NCBI RefSeq assembly: GCF_000003815.2 | Contig: NC_049991.1 | Location: 2,163,969-2,227,968, forward strand | Reading direction: 5' to 3' | DNA: 64,000 nucleotides | Source of the DNA: Branchiostoma floridae | Taxonomy: Eukaryota; Chordata; Leptocardii; Amphioxiformes; Branchiostomatidae | Shown: piece after piece, positions 57,601 to 64,000 of the stretch | Layout: each line of letters begins with the position of its first letter | How positions within the stretch are numbered: the stretch's first letter is position 1 | Notes under the pieces: model-generated | Seen by the model: only the letters and a program-made list of their open reading frames with translations | Databases searched by the model: none | Told to the model about the DNA's origin: nothing | Made by a program: the position numbers and the translations under genes

Positions 57601-60600
57601 TAGCATAGTTTCCGGCAAAATTTTCTCATCGAATGCAGAAAATGAGGTTTCTCCAGACCTCCCTTGCAACGGCTTGTGGCTTTGGTGCTCACGACGACCT
57701 GGCGAAAACATGTTTCAGGGGCGTTGGCCCAAAAAATTTTCTCTTTAATAAAATGTCATTTGATTTACCTTCGTTGGCCAGCAAAATTTGTCCTTCAAAA
57801 TGCAGTAAATGGCGTTTCAGACGGTCCAGACTTTTAAATTTCCCCGGACTTGTCTGGCAATTTCTCGTGCCGTCCGAGCTTGAAATGGTAAAAATATGTC
57901 GGAGGCCGGAGGTCAATTGCTACAACCATGTGTAATTTTGATGAAAATTTCATTATTCTGTCAGCAAAATTTGCCGGAAAATGCAGGAAATAGCATTTCA
58001 GAGGGCCATGATTTTAAAAAATTTCCCAGGGAGCATACCCCCTACCCCCATACGATGCGTTGCGCCTTCGGCGCTACATGTGCTGAAAATTTTGTCAGCA
58101 ATAGTCCCCCCCAGCCTACAAGAAACTTGCTGTTGCCGCCTCTGGTGGGAGCACTGACCCAGGGAAGCAAACGTCATAGACACAGCAGACATTGTCCCTG
58201 TCATTCCTCCGGGCTCTGGGCACCTTTTCCTTCTCACAATGCCATTAGTCTGATATTTTCAACCATCGAGGTAACCTAGTTTAGCGCCGTACAAAGAGGA
58301 ACGAACGTCAATGTTTACTGCCATGCTTTGTAACCCCTCCTGAATTTACCGTAAAGCGTTACCGGACCTTCTGAATTTACCGTTAAGCATTACCGGGCCT
58401 CCTGAATTCACCGTTAAGCGTTACCAAGAACCCCCCATGCAGACCCTCTTCTGTGTCAGTGGGAAAGGTCACATTACCATGCATCCCTTTTTCTGAACTG
58501 AACTGGTTTTAGCCTTGGTACCAGTTTGCATCATAAGGCAAAATACAAACTGTTTAAAACTGTCTTGTTTTTTTTTGCATCACAGGGCTTGAAAGTCATT
58601 TTTGCATGCACCTTAGGCTGAGTAGCCTGTGTTTACACAATCTAGCGCTGGCTGGGGTTAATGACCCCTCCTAGGGCAGCAGCAATACTATAGGGCCGGC
58701 CGCTAGGAGCGCGATTTTAGTCAGGCTAGTAGCCTCCTTCACCGGCCTCTCTGGGAAGCTTGGCGTTTTTTTTTTTCGGTGGGGGGGGGTCGATTCGCGA
58801 TTTTTAATCGGGAATATTGCGGGAAAGGAATATATGCCGGGAAAGGAATATACACCGGAAAGCTTGTACGGGCTAGACGAGTTCGGCTCCTTCACCGGCC
58901 TCTCTGGGAAGCTTGGCGATTTTTTTGGGGGGGGGGGGGGGGGGGGGCAAAAAAAAAGCGAAATCCTCTAAGCCCGACAAGCTTAACGGGGGATATTCCT
59001 TTCCTGGCATATTTTGTGTCCTTTGTTATTAACCAAGGAGCTTTATCTGTCACTCAAGAAAGGGTTCGATATCTGGTGTGGCAACCAGTGAAACAACCAC
59101 ACTACAAAAAATGAATTTTCTTATCTTTCTTGTTTTTTCTTCAACAAAGAAAACTGACCTTTCAGCAAGAATATTATTCTGTATACAAGAATCCCTGTTT
59201 TGAGAAAATTCAAGAAACCCATATCTTTCTCGTGCTAAGAATTTTTTTCTTGTCGCTAATGGATCAAAACTTCTAGAATAGTTTTCTTGTGGTCAGAATC
59301 TATTTCTAATACATGCATGCTGAAGAATTAATTTCTTACATCAAGAATTTTAATTCTTAATCATTGAGTTTCTTGTTCCAGGAATACCTTTCTGTCTCTA
59401 AGGTTGAATTTCTTACACCAGAAACAAATTTCTTGCATGAAGATTGAGGTTCTTGTATGAGGAATTCCCTTCTGTCTCCAAAAGTGATTTTCTTATATCT
59501 AGTACACGAGAATCGCTTTCTTCCATTCAAGATTGAGGTTTTAGTGCCTGCAATACCATTCTGTCTTCAAGACTAAATTTCTTGCAACTACAAATCTAGA
59601 ATCAGTTTCTTATACTAAGATTAACATTCTTATCTAAAGAGTACAAACAACTCAATGTTGACACTTTGACAGTTATGTCAATACATGCCAATCATATTTA
59701 TTAGCATCAATATGGTTTATACAAGTTTTGTGGTGTTTTCCTCTATTACTCATTCCAAAGATTGCAAAAAGTGAAAAACTAACCATTTTGTAAGTACACT
59801 TGCTTACTGACATTGATACAGTATCGTGCAGCCAACTATAACTAATTGTTCTCATAAAACCATTAGAGCTACAATGTTGCCATTGTTGTAATTAAAATGA
59901 AGACTTCTTCTTGTTAAAGGCTTTTCCAAAGTTGAGATGGGAACATCCTCTTTGTAGCAGCAGGTTACTGAGCCTAGAACAACACACAAAGACCATGAAT
60001 GATCATCCATCCTTATATCGCCCCCCTCCCCCTGTAATTGTAAAGGCCAATATCTCTATAACGTTACACATAAATTTCCTTCCTTATTATTTACAGTCAA
60101 TTCTTACTATTGTGCACTTTACTTACATATTCTGTAATTACTGTTTGGATTTATGATATACATCTACAGAAATAATTATAAGCTTTGGAAAACGTATTCC
60201 AAGTGAGGTGGCTAACATACCTGATGGGGGAGGGGGGCATCCGGCTTGGCCTTGGCTTCGGTAGCATTTTGGAACTCTAAAAAAGCTAGCCACGTTGTAT
60301 GCAAGGTCCCACATGATGCAGAAAATCGTCATTACGAAACACAACATATTTGTTCCCTGTTAATGTAAGAACTAATGGACATCTGAGGCCAAAAAAACTA
60401 CAGAGCTGGAGCACTGTGACTTGCAACTGTCACTCCCGGTTCAAATTAGCAGCAAAGGATGATGGGAGTAATTTCCCATGATCCTTAGCAAAAGGAAGAT
60501 TCTTACTGCAAGAAAATCTTTCTTAAACTCTCGTATTGGGAAAACAAAAGAAAATCAATGCTAGTTCTAAATTATTTTTCATATCTCGATGATCCAATTG

Positions 60601-63058
60601 TTTAAACGTGGTGTTGTCAAGAATATAAGGAGAAAATTATACTTTTGTTTTCATTAAATATTATAAAGAAAAACGAGAATCATCTTTCTTAAATTTTCTT
60701 GATAAGAAACATAATAACATTCAAGAATTTTATGCTAGTCATAGCTTGTTTCCTAATTTCTTGTTTTTCTTATTAGTATTCAGTCAAGTGAGTTCATAAA
60801 AATATGCTAATATCTTCTTACATACCATCAAGAAAAACAAGAAACGTCTTCCTTAAACTTTATGGATAAAGATAACAAGAACATTTAAGAATTCCATGCT
60901 AGTTATAAGTTGTTTTGCAATTTCTTGATTTTCTTTTTTTTCCTTTTCTTTGTTGAACAGTATTTGGTCAAGAAAGTGATAAAAAACTATTACAGCATTC
61001 CTGCAGGAAAAAACGCTTCCTGCAGGAATTCCTGCAGGAAAAACGCTTCCTGCAGGAATTCCTGCAGGAATTCCTGCAGGAAGAAAATTTTCAAAATGAA
61101 TATTCATGAAAGTTATTATCATATTTCACAACTGTGCATCATACTTGTCAATCATATGTAAAGACTTTGCACCAAGTGCTTTTATATTGAAAATATTAGC
61201 ACATTTCAAAATGGGAAAAACGGAATTCCAATCTTAAGATGGAGCTTCTTAGTAAAATATGTAAAATTCAAAACACTACCAAAACCTCTTTTTCACTTCT
61301 GCCATGAAACAGAAGTTTCAGTGTACAAAATACTTTTCTGAGCAAGTTTGCACAGTATGCAACCTTGGGAAAAAACTAGACTGCACATCTGAATTTCAAG
61401 TTGCACCACCTACAATTTGCTAAGGCCACACAGATTTAATTTCTTGGTTCACGGATTCGCTCGCTCCTATTTTTTGGAAAAAAAAAATAAAAATAAAAAT
61501 TACCACTCAGCAAATTTTCACCATTCATGAAACCATTCACAACTTTCTGGTGTAGCAAATTGGCCTTTATATTACAAGCTCCTTAAAGTGTGGGTACAGG
61601 TGCTGTTACTGTACAAAAATAGTGTTTTTGTACTTTTTTCAAGCTGAAAACTTTTTTTTCTTTATGTTTTGGATTAGCCATTACCTTTACCCCAGCCATT
61701 TTACAATTTTTATTTTTATTTTTATTTTGCCCTCTCGCTCCATATTTTTTATGAAAAAATCCGTGAACCAAGAAATTAAATTGGTGTGGCCTAATTTCTG
61801 GAAAAAAAAGGTACAATACCTGCATACATACCTAACCTTTTATTATCATGGTACTTTACTACTTCATGATAATCAAGTTCTGAGGCTCAAAATCTAGGTT
61901 GCACACTGTGCAACCTGAGTTTAGAAGTAAGTTGCACCAAGCAAAAAGTGGTTGCAATGTGCAAGTGTGCAAGTGGTATTTTGCACGCTGAGAACCACAG
62001 CAAAAGTAAAAGAACTTCCTGTACTTACATCTTGTAGTGTACAGAAGAAGACCAGGTCCTCCAGGTTTCTTACATAAGTCACTGGTGAGGCCACCCTACG
62101 CAGAAACTTCACCATATGTTTTGTAGTGACGGGACCGTTGTATTCAATCCCTTCCAGCCTCGAGTTGTAAACGAAGAATTTTGGAAACTTCTGGAAGGCA
62201 AACTTTTTCCTGCATTCGCCAGCGTATTCCCAACAGTTGATGGCTGCAAAGAAGATCTGGAAAAACAATGGTAAAAAATTTCAATTTCTTAAAACATAAA
62301 GGCTCTAATAGACACATCATCAACAGATTCTCTTATATCCTATCATCAACAGATTATAGTATACAAATGCAACTAGCACTCAATCAAACCTTTGAGTTTG
62401 ACATATTGTGAAGGCCTCATAAAAGCATCAGTTTCACAAAAGCTGTTGAAAAGGTTGAACTAGTTTCAAACTGGCATCATAATATTTTTTTTAATAGCTA
62501 GGGTGTTTGACCCAGAACCCAGAGGTCCTGGGTTCAAATCCGACGACATGCTATCAATTTCGTGCCTAGCTGAGGTAGGGCCGTCGGACGGTCCTCGAAT
62601 AGGACATTGAATGGGTTCCTCAAATGTTTGGGGAGAGCTATACCAAAAGAAACCATGACACTTATCAAAAAAGAGCAGTGAGTGGAACAAACTTACAGTC
62701 TTGGGTACATTTTACGTACTATGCATGGAGCCCTTAACTTAACAGGGTTAAGCCGGTAATAAGGAAGAAGAAGGAAACAAGACATAATCCTTTTTGAAAT
62801 ATCATAATGAACATAACAGATAGCCAGAAACTGCAATTGCTTGCAGTACTCACTTCTTTGTGTAACTCCTTCCCAGCCTCTACATATTCCTGAGCTGCCA
62901 GTCTGGACTCTGCGCACCACGGTGCATAAAACATGACCATGGACAACTCGCTGTGTGCGACCAACTTCCTCATGGTCTGCACATCTCCTGATCTGAACTC
63001 TCGTACAGGTGACATGGGGTGGAAGAGACGGGCACTGGGGTTGACTGCATAGTGGGAA
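44824..63058 (-). CDS. TXNDC11: TXNDC11 orthologue, exons covering all but the N-terminus
   Basis: Twelve exons join without a phase conflict into 2,731 bp: one split base, then 909 codons and TGA. Order of parts: a thioredoxin-like domain with APWCAES (CxxS, so not a classical CxxC) and KFPKFFVY cis-proline region; a long middle section with a Ser/Asn-rich insert; a second thioredoxin fold with YYAPWCGACS (CxxC) and PAYPTVIFFP cis-proline region; a long coiled coil; and a basic C-terminus. This domain plan and the motifs identify TXNDC11. The human protein is an ER membrane protein linked to DUOX maturation and to EDEM2 in ER-associated degradation. The N-terminal exons, with the membrane anchor, must lie beyond the right edge. 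Introns obey GT-AG; one is 11.2 kb and full of transposons. Confidence 0.9.
45952..46032 (-). CDS. TXNDC11: TXNDC11 exon: cis-proline half of second thioredoxin domain
   Basis: It encodes INGDKNDLPWEFTVPAYPTV then IFFPAL between two split Arg codons. INGDKNDLPWEF and YPTVIFFP are textbook thioredoxin positions. Acceptor CCCTGTAG; donor AAG|GTATGT. Confidence 0.92.
46165..46277 (-). CDS. TXNDC11: TXNDC11 exon: second thioredoxin active site (CGAC)
   Basis: It encodes DVLLLYYAPWCGACSALSHI then WLVLASYFKRASNLVLA. The WCGAC motif is a full CxxC redox site, in contrast to the CxxS of the first domain. Donor AAG|GTAAAA, phase 2. Confidence 0.93.
46870..47024 (-). CDS. TXNDC11: TXNDC11 exon
   Basis: It completes Ala, then FIHNFTRSQLSRHLNTAPPP, VRVCLPNATQPCVVEVTGDT and FHDVVLDETK. 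Acceptor TTATTTCACAG; donor AAG|GTACGT. It leads directly into the second thioredoxin strand. Confidence 0.9.
47198..47252 (-). CDS. TXNDC11: TXNDC11 exon, 55 bp
   Basis: It encodes NEVQFVMDPSLTINETNI plus the first base of an Ala codon. Acceptor TTTATTTCAG; donor ATAG|GTATGA. Confidence 0.88.
47647..48291 (-). CDS. TXNDC11: TXNDC11 large exon with Ser/Asn/Thr-rich insert
   Basis: 215 codons beginning FREVAMDYFNCNDSQLVRDL. A low-complexity section rich in Ser, Asn, Thr and scattered Cys follows, then the ordered stretch LGFYLLDSNSQWSFAENMGV and ESIVIVDVR. Acceptor CCTTCCTAG; donor AGA|GTGAGT. The insert is probably fast evolving. Confidence 0.92.
48441..48566 (-). CDS. TXNDC11: TXNDC11 exon
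   Basis: 42 codons: TVQWLPLSGMKSLQLSTELY then AGPSLLYFTPDNPDGESTSV then AM. The acceptor CCGTTACAG has a pyrimidine-rich tract; donor ATG|GTAACA. Phase 0 at both ends. Confidence 0.9.
48755..48931. mobile_element. Pogo/mariner-like MITE in a TXNDC11 intron
   Basis: The ends CAGTAGAAGCCA and TGGCTTCTACTG are flanked by TA on each side (48753-48754, 48932-48933). GCAC/GTGCAA motifs lie just inside both ends. 177 bp, no coding capacity. Confidence 0.85.
48965..49138 (-). mobile_element. tRNA-derived SINE in a TXNDC11 intron
   Basis: The minus strand has GTAGTCCAGTGGTTAGTGGC (A-box region) and GAGTTTGATTCTGG (B-box region) at tRNA spacing (about 49130 down to 49070), followed by an unrelated body. 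The pseudo-tRNA arms do not pair well, so it is not a tRNA gene. Confidence 0.68.
49158..49478. mobile_element. DNA transposon fragment family with CAGxGTxCAAAATAC ends, 5-bp TSD
   Basis: It begins CAGTGTACAAAATAC and ends GTATTTTGCACGCTG (inverse CAGCGTGCAAAATAC). TAACC flanks both sides (49153-49157, 49479-49483). The interior repeats GTTGCAC / GTGCAAC in both orientations. A second copy is at 61319-61990. Confidence 0.83.
49487..49555 (-). CDS. TXNDC11: TXNDC11 exon, 23 codons, with a transposon at its donor
   Basis: It encodes VYPDTRNFSHQEILAWVEEN then KVK. Donor AAG|GTAGGTTA. The element at 49158-49478 begins at intron position +9, and its 5-bp target duplication is intron positions +4 to +8. 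Confidence 0.88.
49660..49910. mobile_element. MITE with CAGxGCTCGAAATAC ends
   Basis: It starts CAGAGCTCGAAATAC and ends GTATTTCGAGCCCTG; the interior repeats CTGCAC/GTGCAG. The terminal CAG...CTG and sequence resemble hAT-type MITEs. ATTTCGAGCCCTGATGTAA recurs at 50533-50551, marking the right end of a second, less clear copy with GGTGCACC motifs. Confidence 0.75.
49964..50076 (-). CDS. TXNDC11: TXNDC11 exon
   Basis: After completing the split Glu codon it encodes PFHGVNFGVITSLEVAGLVK then IKEPRTVVMVRALNDTL. The acceptor CCTTCAG is strong; the donor CTG|GTGGGT is the one that keeps phase 0 with the next exon. Confidence 0.87.
50693..50786 (-). CDS. TXNDC11: TXNDC11 exon
   Basis: It encodes TGVLAYFDFSGWRPTLGYLH then YYLAAQNALEI plus one base. 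The acceptor ATACAG and donor ATAG|GTGTGT were chosen by phase. It is too short to appear as a long open frame. Confidence 0.88.
50960..51075 (+). mobile_element. Retroelement tail with well-paired hammerhead-like core
   Basis: CTGAGGA (50970-50976), A, stem GGAAGGC (50978-50984), loop GGAT, stem GCCTTCC (50989-50995), GAAAC, GTC (51001-51003). It is followed by TATAAAAATAAAGTATCCAG. The arrangement CUGANGA-stem-GAAA is that of a hammerhead ribozyme core with one extra A. Such motifs are known at the ends of Penelope-like retroelements. Confidence 0.55.
51355..51715. repeat. Left arm of a 9.5-kb-spaced inverted repeat with a CCTGCAGG palindrome cluster
   Basis: The arm runs from AAGAAGCTCCATCTTAAGAT through GCACTTGGTGCAAAGTC to TTTTGAAAATTTTC, then into stacked TTCCTGCAGGAA palindromes (51527-51700). 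60990-61256 carries the reverse complement almost base for base. Four frames on both strands are open through the palindromes only because of the repeat. Confidence 0.88.
51720..53585. other. TXNDC11 intron, no gene or clear element seen
   Basis: AAAAGTACTGTAC and GTACAGTACTTTT (52216-52252) form a small inverted repeat. Frames at 52649-52873 and 53205-53420 lack domains. Confidence 0.45.
53590..53925 (+). mobile_element. LINE fragment: zinc-finger-like end of a reverse transcriptase
   Basis: The frame at 53595-53810 has NRIPLEQRICQYCNLNKIED then ECHFIVYCTLYNNKR: a CxxC...HFxxxC motif seen at the C-terminus of many LINE polymerases. The frame then shifts, and 53713-53907 ends TIDSICTYIYNCFKR, resembling the ending of the copy at 5779-6021. 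A broken, 5'-truncated remnant. Confidence 0.75.
54000..54283 (+). promoter_or_regulatory. CpG-rich promoter-like segment inside a TXNDC11 intron
   Basis: Many CG dinucleotides contrast with the A/T-rich surroundings. It contains TGACGTCA (54120-54127, a consensus CRE), GCATGCGCAGA-like text and GAAATGGCGGACATTTTGG (YY1-like, 54238-54256), directly before a start codon at 54284. A TSS is inferred, not shown. Confidence 0.45.
54284..55373 (+). CDS. Candidate small gene nested in a TXNDC11 intron (two exons)
   Basis: Exon 1 would supply only ATGG (54284-54287), followed by a consensus donor GTGAGT. Exon 2 (55213-55373) follows the acceptor TGCTATTGCTAG. The phases match, giving MV then LRCLHDIQLSPILQELLQNI, TQNQGLTQVIAIIVNLCYNR and GMLVEAWNLCKSG. 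The protein looks helical and leucine-rich; I do not recognise the family. The frame may stop at TAG seven codons on or splice again at GTAATT. A possible further exon near 55562-55675 (LFEHKCTIKVIDSLYRNN) does not match in phase. It could be a real nested gene, the start of a truncated duplicate, or chance. Confidence 0.35.
55800..56510. other. TXNDC11 intron, probable old repeats, no gene seen
   Basis: GATCAAGGAGGTT and AACCTCCTTGATCT (55848 and 56048) and related AGCTCCTTGATCTCACC form partial inverted repeats around 55840-56075, suggesting a degraded foldback. TATAATATAATATTATATA lies at 56178-56196. Confidence 0.4.
56520..57095 (-). mobile_element. CR1-like LINE fragment, reverse orientation
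   Basis: The minus strand gives ILYLYKSQIRPKMEYCCHIW (thumb-region motif of LINE polymerases), then a stop and frame shift. The open stretch 56910-56575 follows, with AQRRDVASLALFYRYFHGKC, FFLHNPPNRRKFHAQSFFPR and TTSLWNKLPRTCFP. This is the usual C-terminus of CR1-type elements. A T14 run at 56518-56531 fits a poly-A-like tail. 5'-truncated and not intact. Confidence 0.82.
57096..57172 (+). mobile_element. tRNA-like SINE head
   Basis: TAGCTTGAGTGGTAAATGTG (A box) and CAGGTTAAAATCCTGGGAGC (B box) lie at tRNA-like spacing, but without a paired acceptor stem. Confidence 0.5.
57240..58435. repeat. Composite repeat: four about 170-bp modules bounded by 30-bp ACCGTTAAGCGTTACC minisatellites
   Basis: Left minisatellite at 57243-57415 and right at 58335-58425: GAATTCACCGTTAAGCGTTA then CCGGGCCTCCT-like units, about six and three copies. 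Between them, modules with AAAATGCAGGAAATGGTGTT then TCAGAGGGTCCAGATTT start near 57460, 57632, 57797 and 57975. The same module text is found in the hAT-like elements at 4693 and 9192. Frames here are fortuitous. Confidence 0.7.
58728..58980. repeat. Tandem duplication with poly-G tract
   Basis: GGCTCCTTCACCGGCCTCTC then TGGGAAGCTTGGCG is found near 58733 (with one difference) and 58884. A homopolymer stretch follows each copy, the second with more than 20 Gs (58928-58947). CGGGAAAGGAATATA is repeated twice between them. Confidence 0.78.
59100..60990. mobile_element. Possible CACTA-type element remnant dense in TTCTTG/CAAGAA motifs
   Basis: It starts CACTACAAAAAATGAATTTT (59100). TTCTTG, TTTCTTA and CAAGAA occur in both orientations every 20-40 bp over 59110-59640 and again over 60490-60950. 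Short motifs in both orientations near CACTA termini are typical of EnSpm/CACTA elements. No matching GTAGTG end is found before the CCTGCAGG repeat at 60990, so it may be truncated. No transposase seen. Confidence 0.45.
60990..61256. repeat. Right arm of the inverted repeat with CCTGCAGG cluster
   Basis: Reverse complement of 51355-51625, with fewer palindrome units (three TTCCTGCAGGAA stacks separated by AACGC). Confidence 0.88.
61319..61990. mobile_element. Second copy of the CAGxGTxCAAAATAC element, interrupted by a MITE
   Basis: CAGTGTACAAAATACTTTTC to TATTTTGCACGCTG matches 49158-49478 in the same orientation, apart from the insertion at 61424-61791. Its flanks do not show a clear duplication. 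It ends 38 bp from the donor of a TXNDC11 exon. Confidence 0.85.
61424..61791. mobile_element. MITE with TAA target duplication (Harbinger-like)
   Basis: The 368-bp element begins GGCCACACAGATTTAATTTC then TTGGTTCACGGATT and ends in the inverse, AATCCGTGAACCAAGAAATT then AAATTGGTGTGGCC. TAA flanks both sides (61421-61423, 61792-61794). The uninterrupted copy at 49158-49478 carries a single TAA at the corresponding place (49259-49261). Confidence 0.92.
62029..62256 (-). CDS. TXNDC11: TXNDC11 exon: second half of first thioredoxin domain
   Basis: 76 codons, phase 0 at both ends, beginning IFFAAINCWEYAGECRKKF and including FPKFFVYNSRLEGIEYNGP. The AINCW then C motif and FP turn continue the thioredoxin fold. 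Donor GAT|GTAAGT. A transposon end (61990) sits 38 bp into the following intron. Confidence 0.92.
62490..62690 (+). mobile_element. tRNA-derived SINE
   Basis: TAATAGCTAGGGTGTTTGAC (A-box region) and GGTTCAAATCCGACGACA (B box, 62531-62548) are followed by a body ending ACACTTATCAAAAAAGAGCA. The tail resembles 18150-18245. In the TXNDC11 intron between the first two exons seen here. Confidence 0.7.
62854..63058 (-). CDS. TXNDC11: TXNDC11 exon: first thioredoxin domain, CAES site
   Basis: The acceptor CCCCTCACAG and donor GAA|GTGAGT are clear. It encodes HYAVNPSARLFH, a strand and helix, then SMVMFYAPWCAESRLAAQEY and AGKELHKE. The CxxS site retains only the first catalytic cysteine. It begins with the last base of a split codon, so another coding exon lies upstream. 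Confidence 0.9.
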
Positions 63059-63117
63059 CTGTGAGGGGAAAATGGCTCAGTCTTAGTTTGTAACATATTG
63101 TAAGCTTTCACTAGTAA

Positions 63118-63512
63118 GGCCTAGGAAAAAAATGTTGTGTTTCCTGTTTCAGTCCTGAAAAAATTAGGGTCGGTAGGTAGGGGATATCTTTTTTTTTTTT
63201 TTTGTATTTTTTTTTAGGCCAGCCAAAAATCTAGTGATACATATTACAATACAGTTGAACAAAGGAAACTGAAATGCATGAGGACACTTGTCTTTCAATG
63301 TCAAACTTTGATTTTGTGCACAATAGATACATTAATCCTTCATTAGATAGGACAAGCAGACTGTTTTTACTTCAATAGGAAGCAGGCTGAATAAAAATTC
63401 TAACTGGAAGCTTTGTGACTCCACTGCCCACCCCAAAAAAAAGTCTAGGGTCGGCAGGTTTTTCTAGGGAAGGTAGGGAAACAGGAAACACAATTTTTTT
63501 TTTTCCTAGGCC
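63118..63512. mobile_element. MITE with TAA target duplication, GGCCTAGGAAAAAAA ends
   Basis: The left end GGCCTAGGAAAAAAATG then TTGTGTTTCCTGTTTC is mirrored by GAAACAGGAAACACAA then TTTTTTTTTTCCTAGGCC. TAA lies on both sides (63115-63117, 63513-63515). The termini GGCC plus TAA resemble the 61424 element in layout. Internal TAGGGTCGG(T/C)AGG text is repeated near both ends. Confidence 0.85.
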
Positions 63513-63515
63513 TAA

Positions 63516-64000
63516 TGATATCTGTACAATACAGTTTACAGTGTAAACTTTACACGTAAAAATGTAGCTGATATTGCCCACCACCCCTGGTCTGTTTTTG
63601 AACAATTAACTGATTTTAAACAGACTGTTTTAAACAATTTTTTTTAAAACCTTAGACATACTTTTTGTCCTGTAACATGTTCTACTTCTAGTCTGTAATG
63701 TTACATGTAACGTTAATGTTATTTGTTTAAGGTCTCATGCCTGGGTAATTTACTCCAAGTGAGTCCCTTCAAAAAGAAAAATGGGCCCCAAAATTGTGTG
63801 TTTAAGTAACGTTAGATGATATAGAAAGTATTTGACATGAAAGCCTGTGATGATATAGAAAGTATAACTATTTGACATGAAAGCCTGTCTATTTCTGACA
63901 GGATTGGGTAGGAAAGTTTCGACATAGTAAATCATCTGCATACTAGTTAGGGAGAAATGTTACACTTTGGTACCTCATGGTGCTCATAATAATATTTGCA
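63516..64000. other. TXNDC11 intron at the window edge, no exon found
   Basis: GATGATATAGAAAGTAT and TTTGACATGAAAGCCTGT are duplicated in tandem (63816-63890). No exon with the required phase (ending two bases into a codon) is visible. Confidence 0.5.

Noticed and set aside
57998-58279. 127-codon plus-strand frame and overlapping minus frame
   Set aside because: Lies in the transposon-like module array, with no domain and no splice context.

Overview
The window looks like nuclear DNA of a cephalochordate (amphioxus, Branchiostoma-like). Genes are split by GT-AG introns, and intergenic and intronic DNA is full of short inverted-repeat elements, tRNA-derived SINEs, CR1-like LINE tails and tandem arrays. 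The leucine-rich-repeat receptor has a cytoplasmic tail of repeated SLP / TYWEIP-type motifs that I associate with amphioxus. The genus is inferred from these features, not proven.

Layout. 1-23 kb: no convincing protein gene. It holds satellite-like arrays (about 180, 160, 141, 147 and 300-400 bp periods), three hAT-like elements with exact 8-bp target duplications, other MITE-like elements, a foldback and two LINE 3' tails. 23.3-26.6 kb (+): an intronless LRR type I membrane receptor gene. It is broken by an in-frame TGA before the transmembrane segment, a frameshift in the tail, a 7-bp duplication and a late stop, so it is a pseudogene, a variant allele or an assembly-error case. 27.2-29.1 kb: a 163-bp tandem array running into a duplicated block of about 0.65 kb. 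33.1-39.7 kb: the most striking structure, an array of about 1.13-kb B units with a 0.66-kb TTAA-flanked inverted-repeat element A inserted between them. One B/B junction keeps the empty TTAA site and one junction is a mosaic of A and B sequence. 39.9-44.7 kb: a SINE, a hAT-like element and a hairpin-ended element.

44.8-63.1 kb (-): twelve consecutive exons of a TXNDC11 orthologue (ER thioredoxin-domain protein). All splice phases agree and the exons give 909 codons plus a stop; the N-terminal exons lie beyond the right edge. An 11.2-kb intron of this gene holds many mobile elements and a CpG-rich, promoter-like segment. There, on the opposite strand, a candidate two-exon small gene has matching splice phases.

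The two protein genes have no evident functional link. The window is mainly a record of transposon activity, including insertions datable from empty sites within the window itself.
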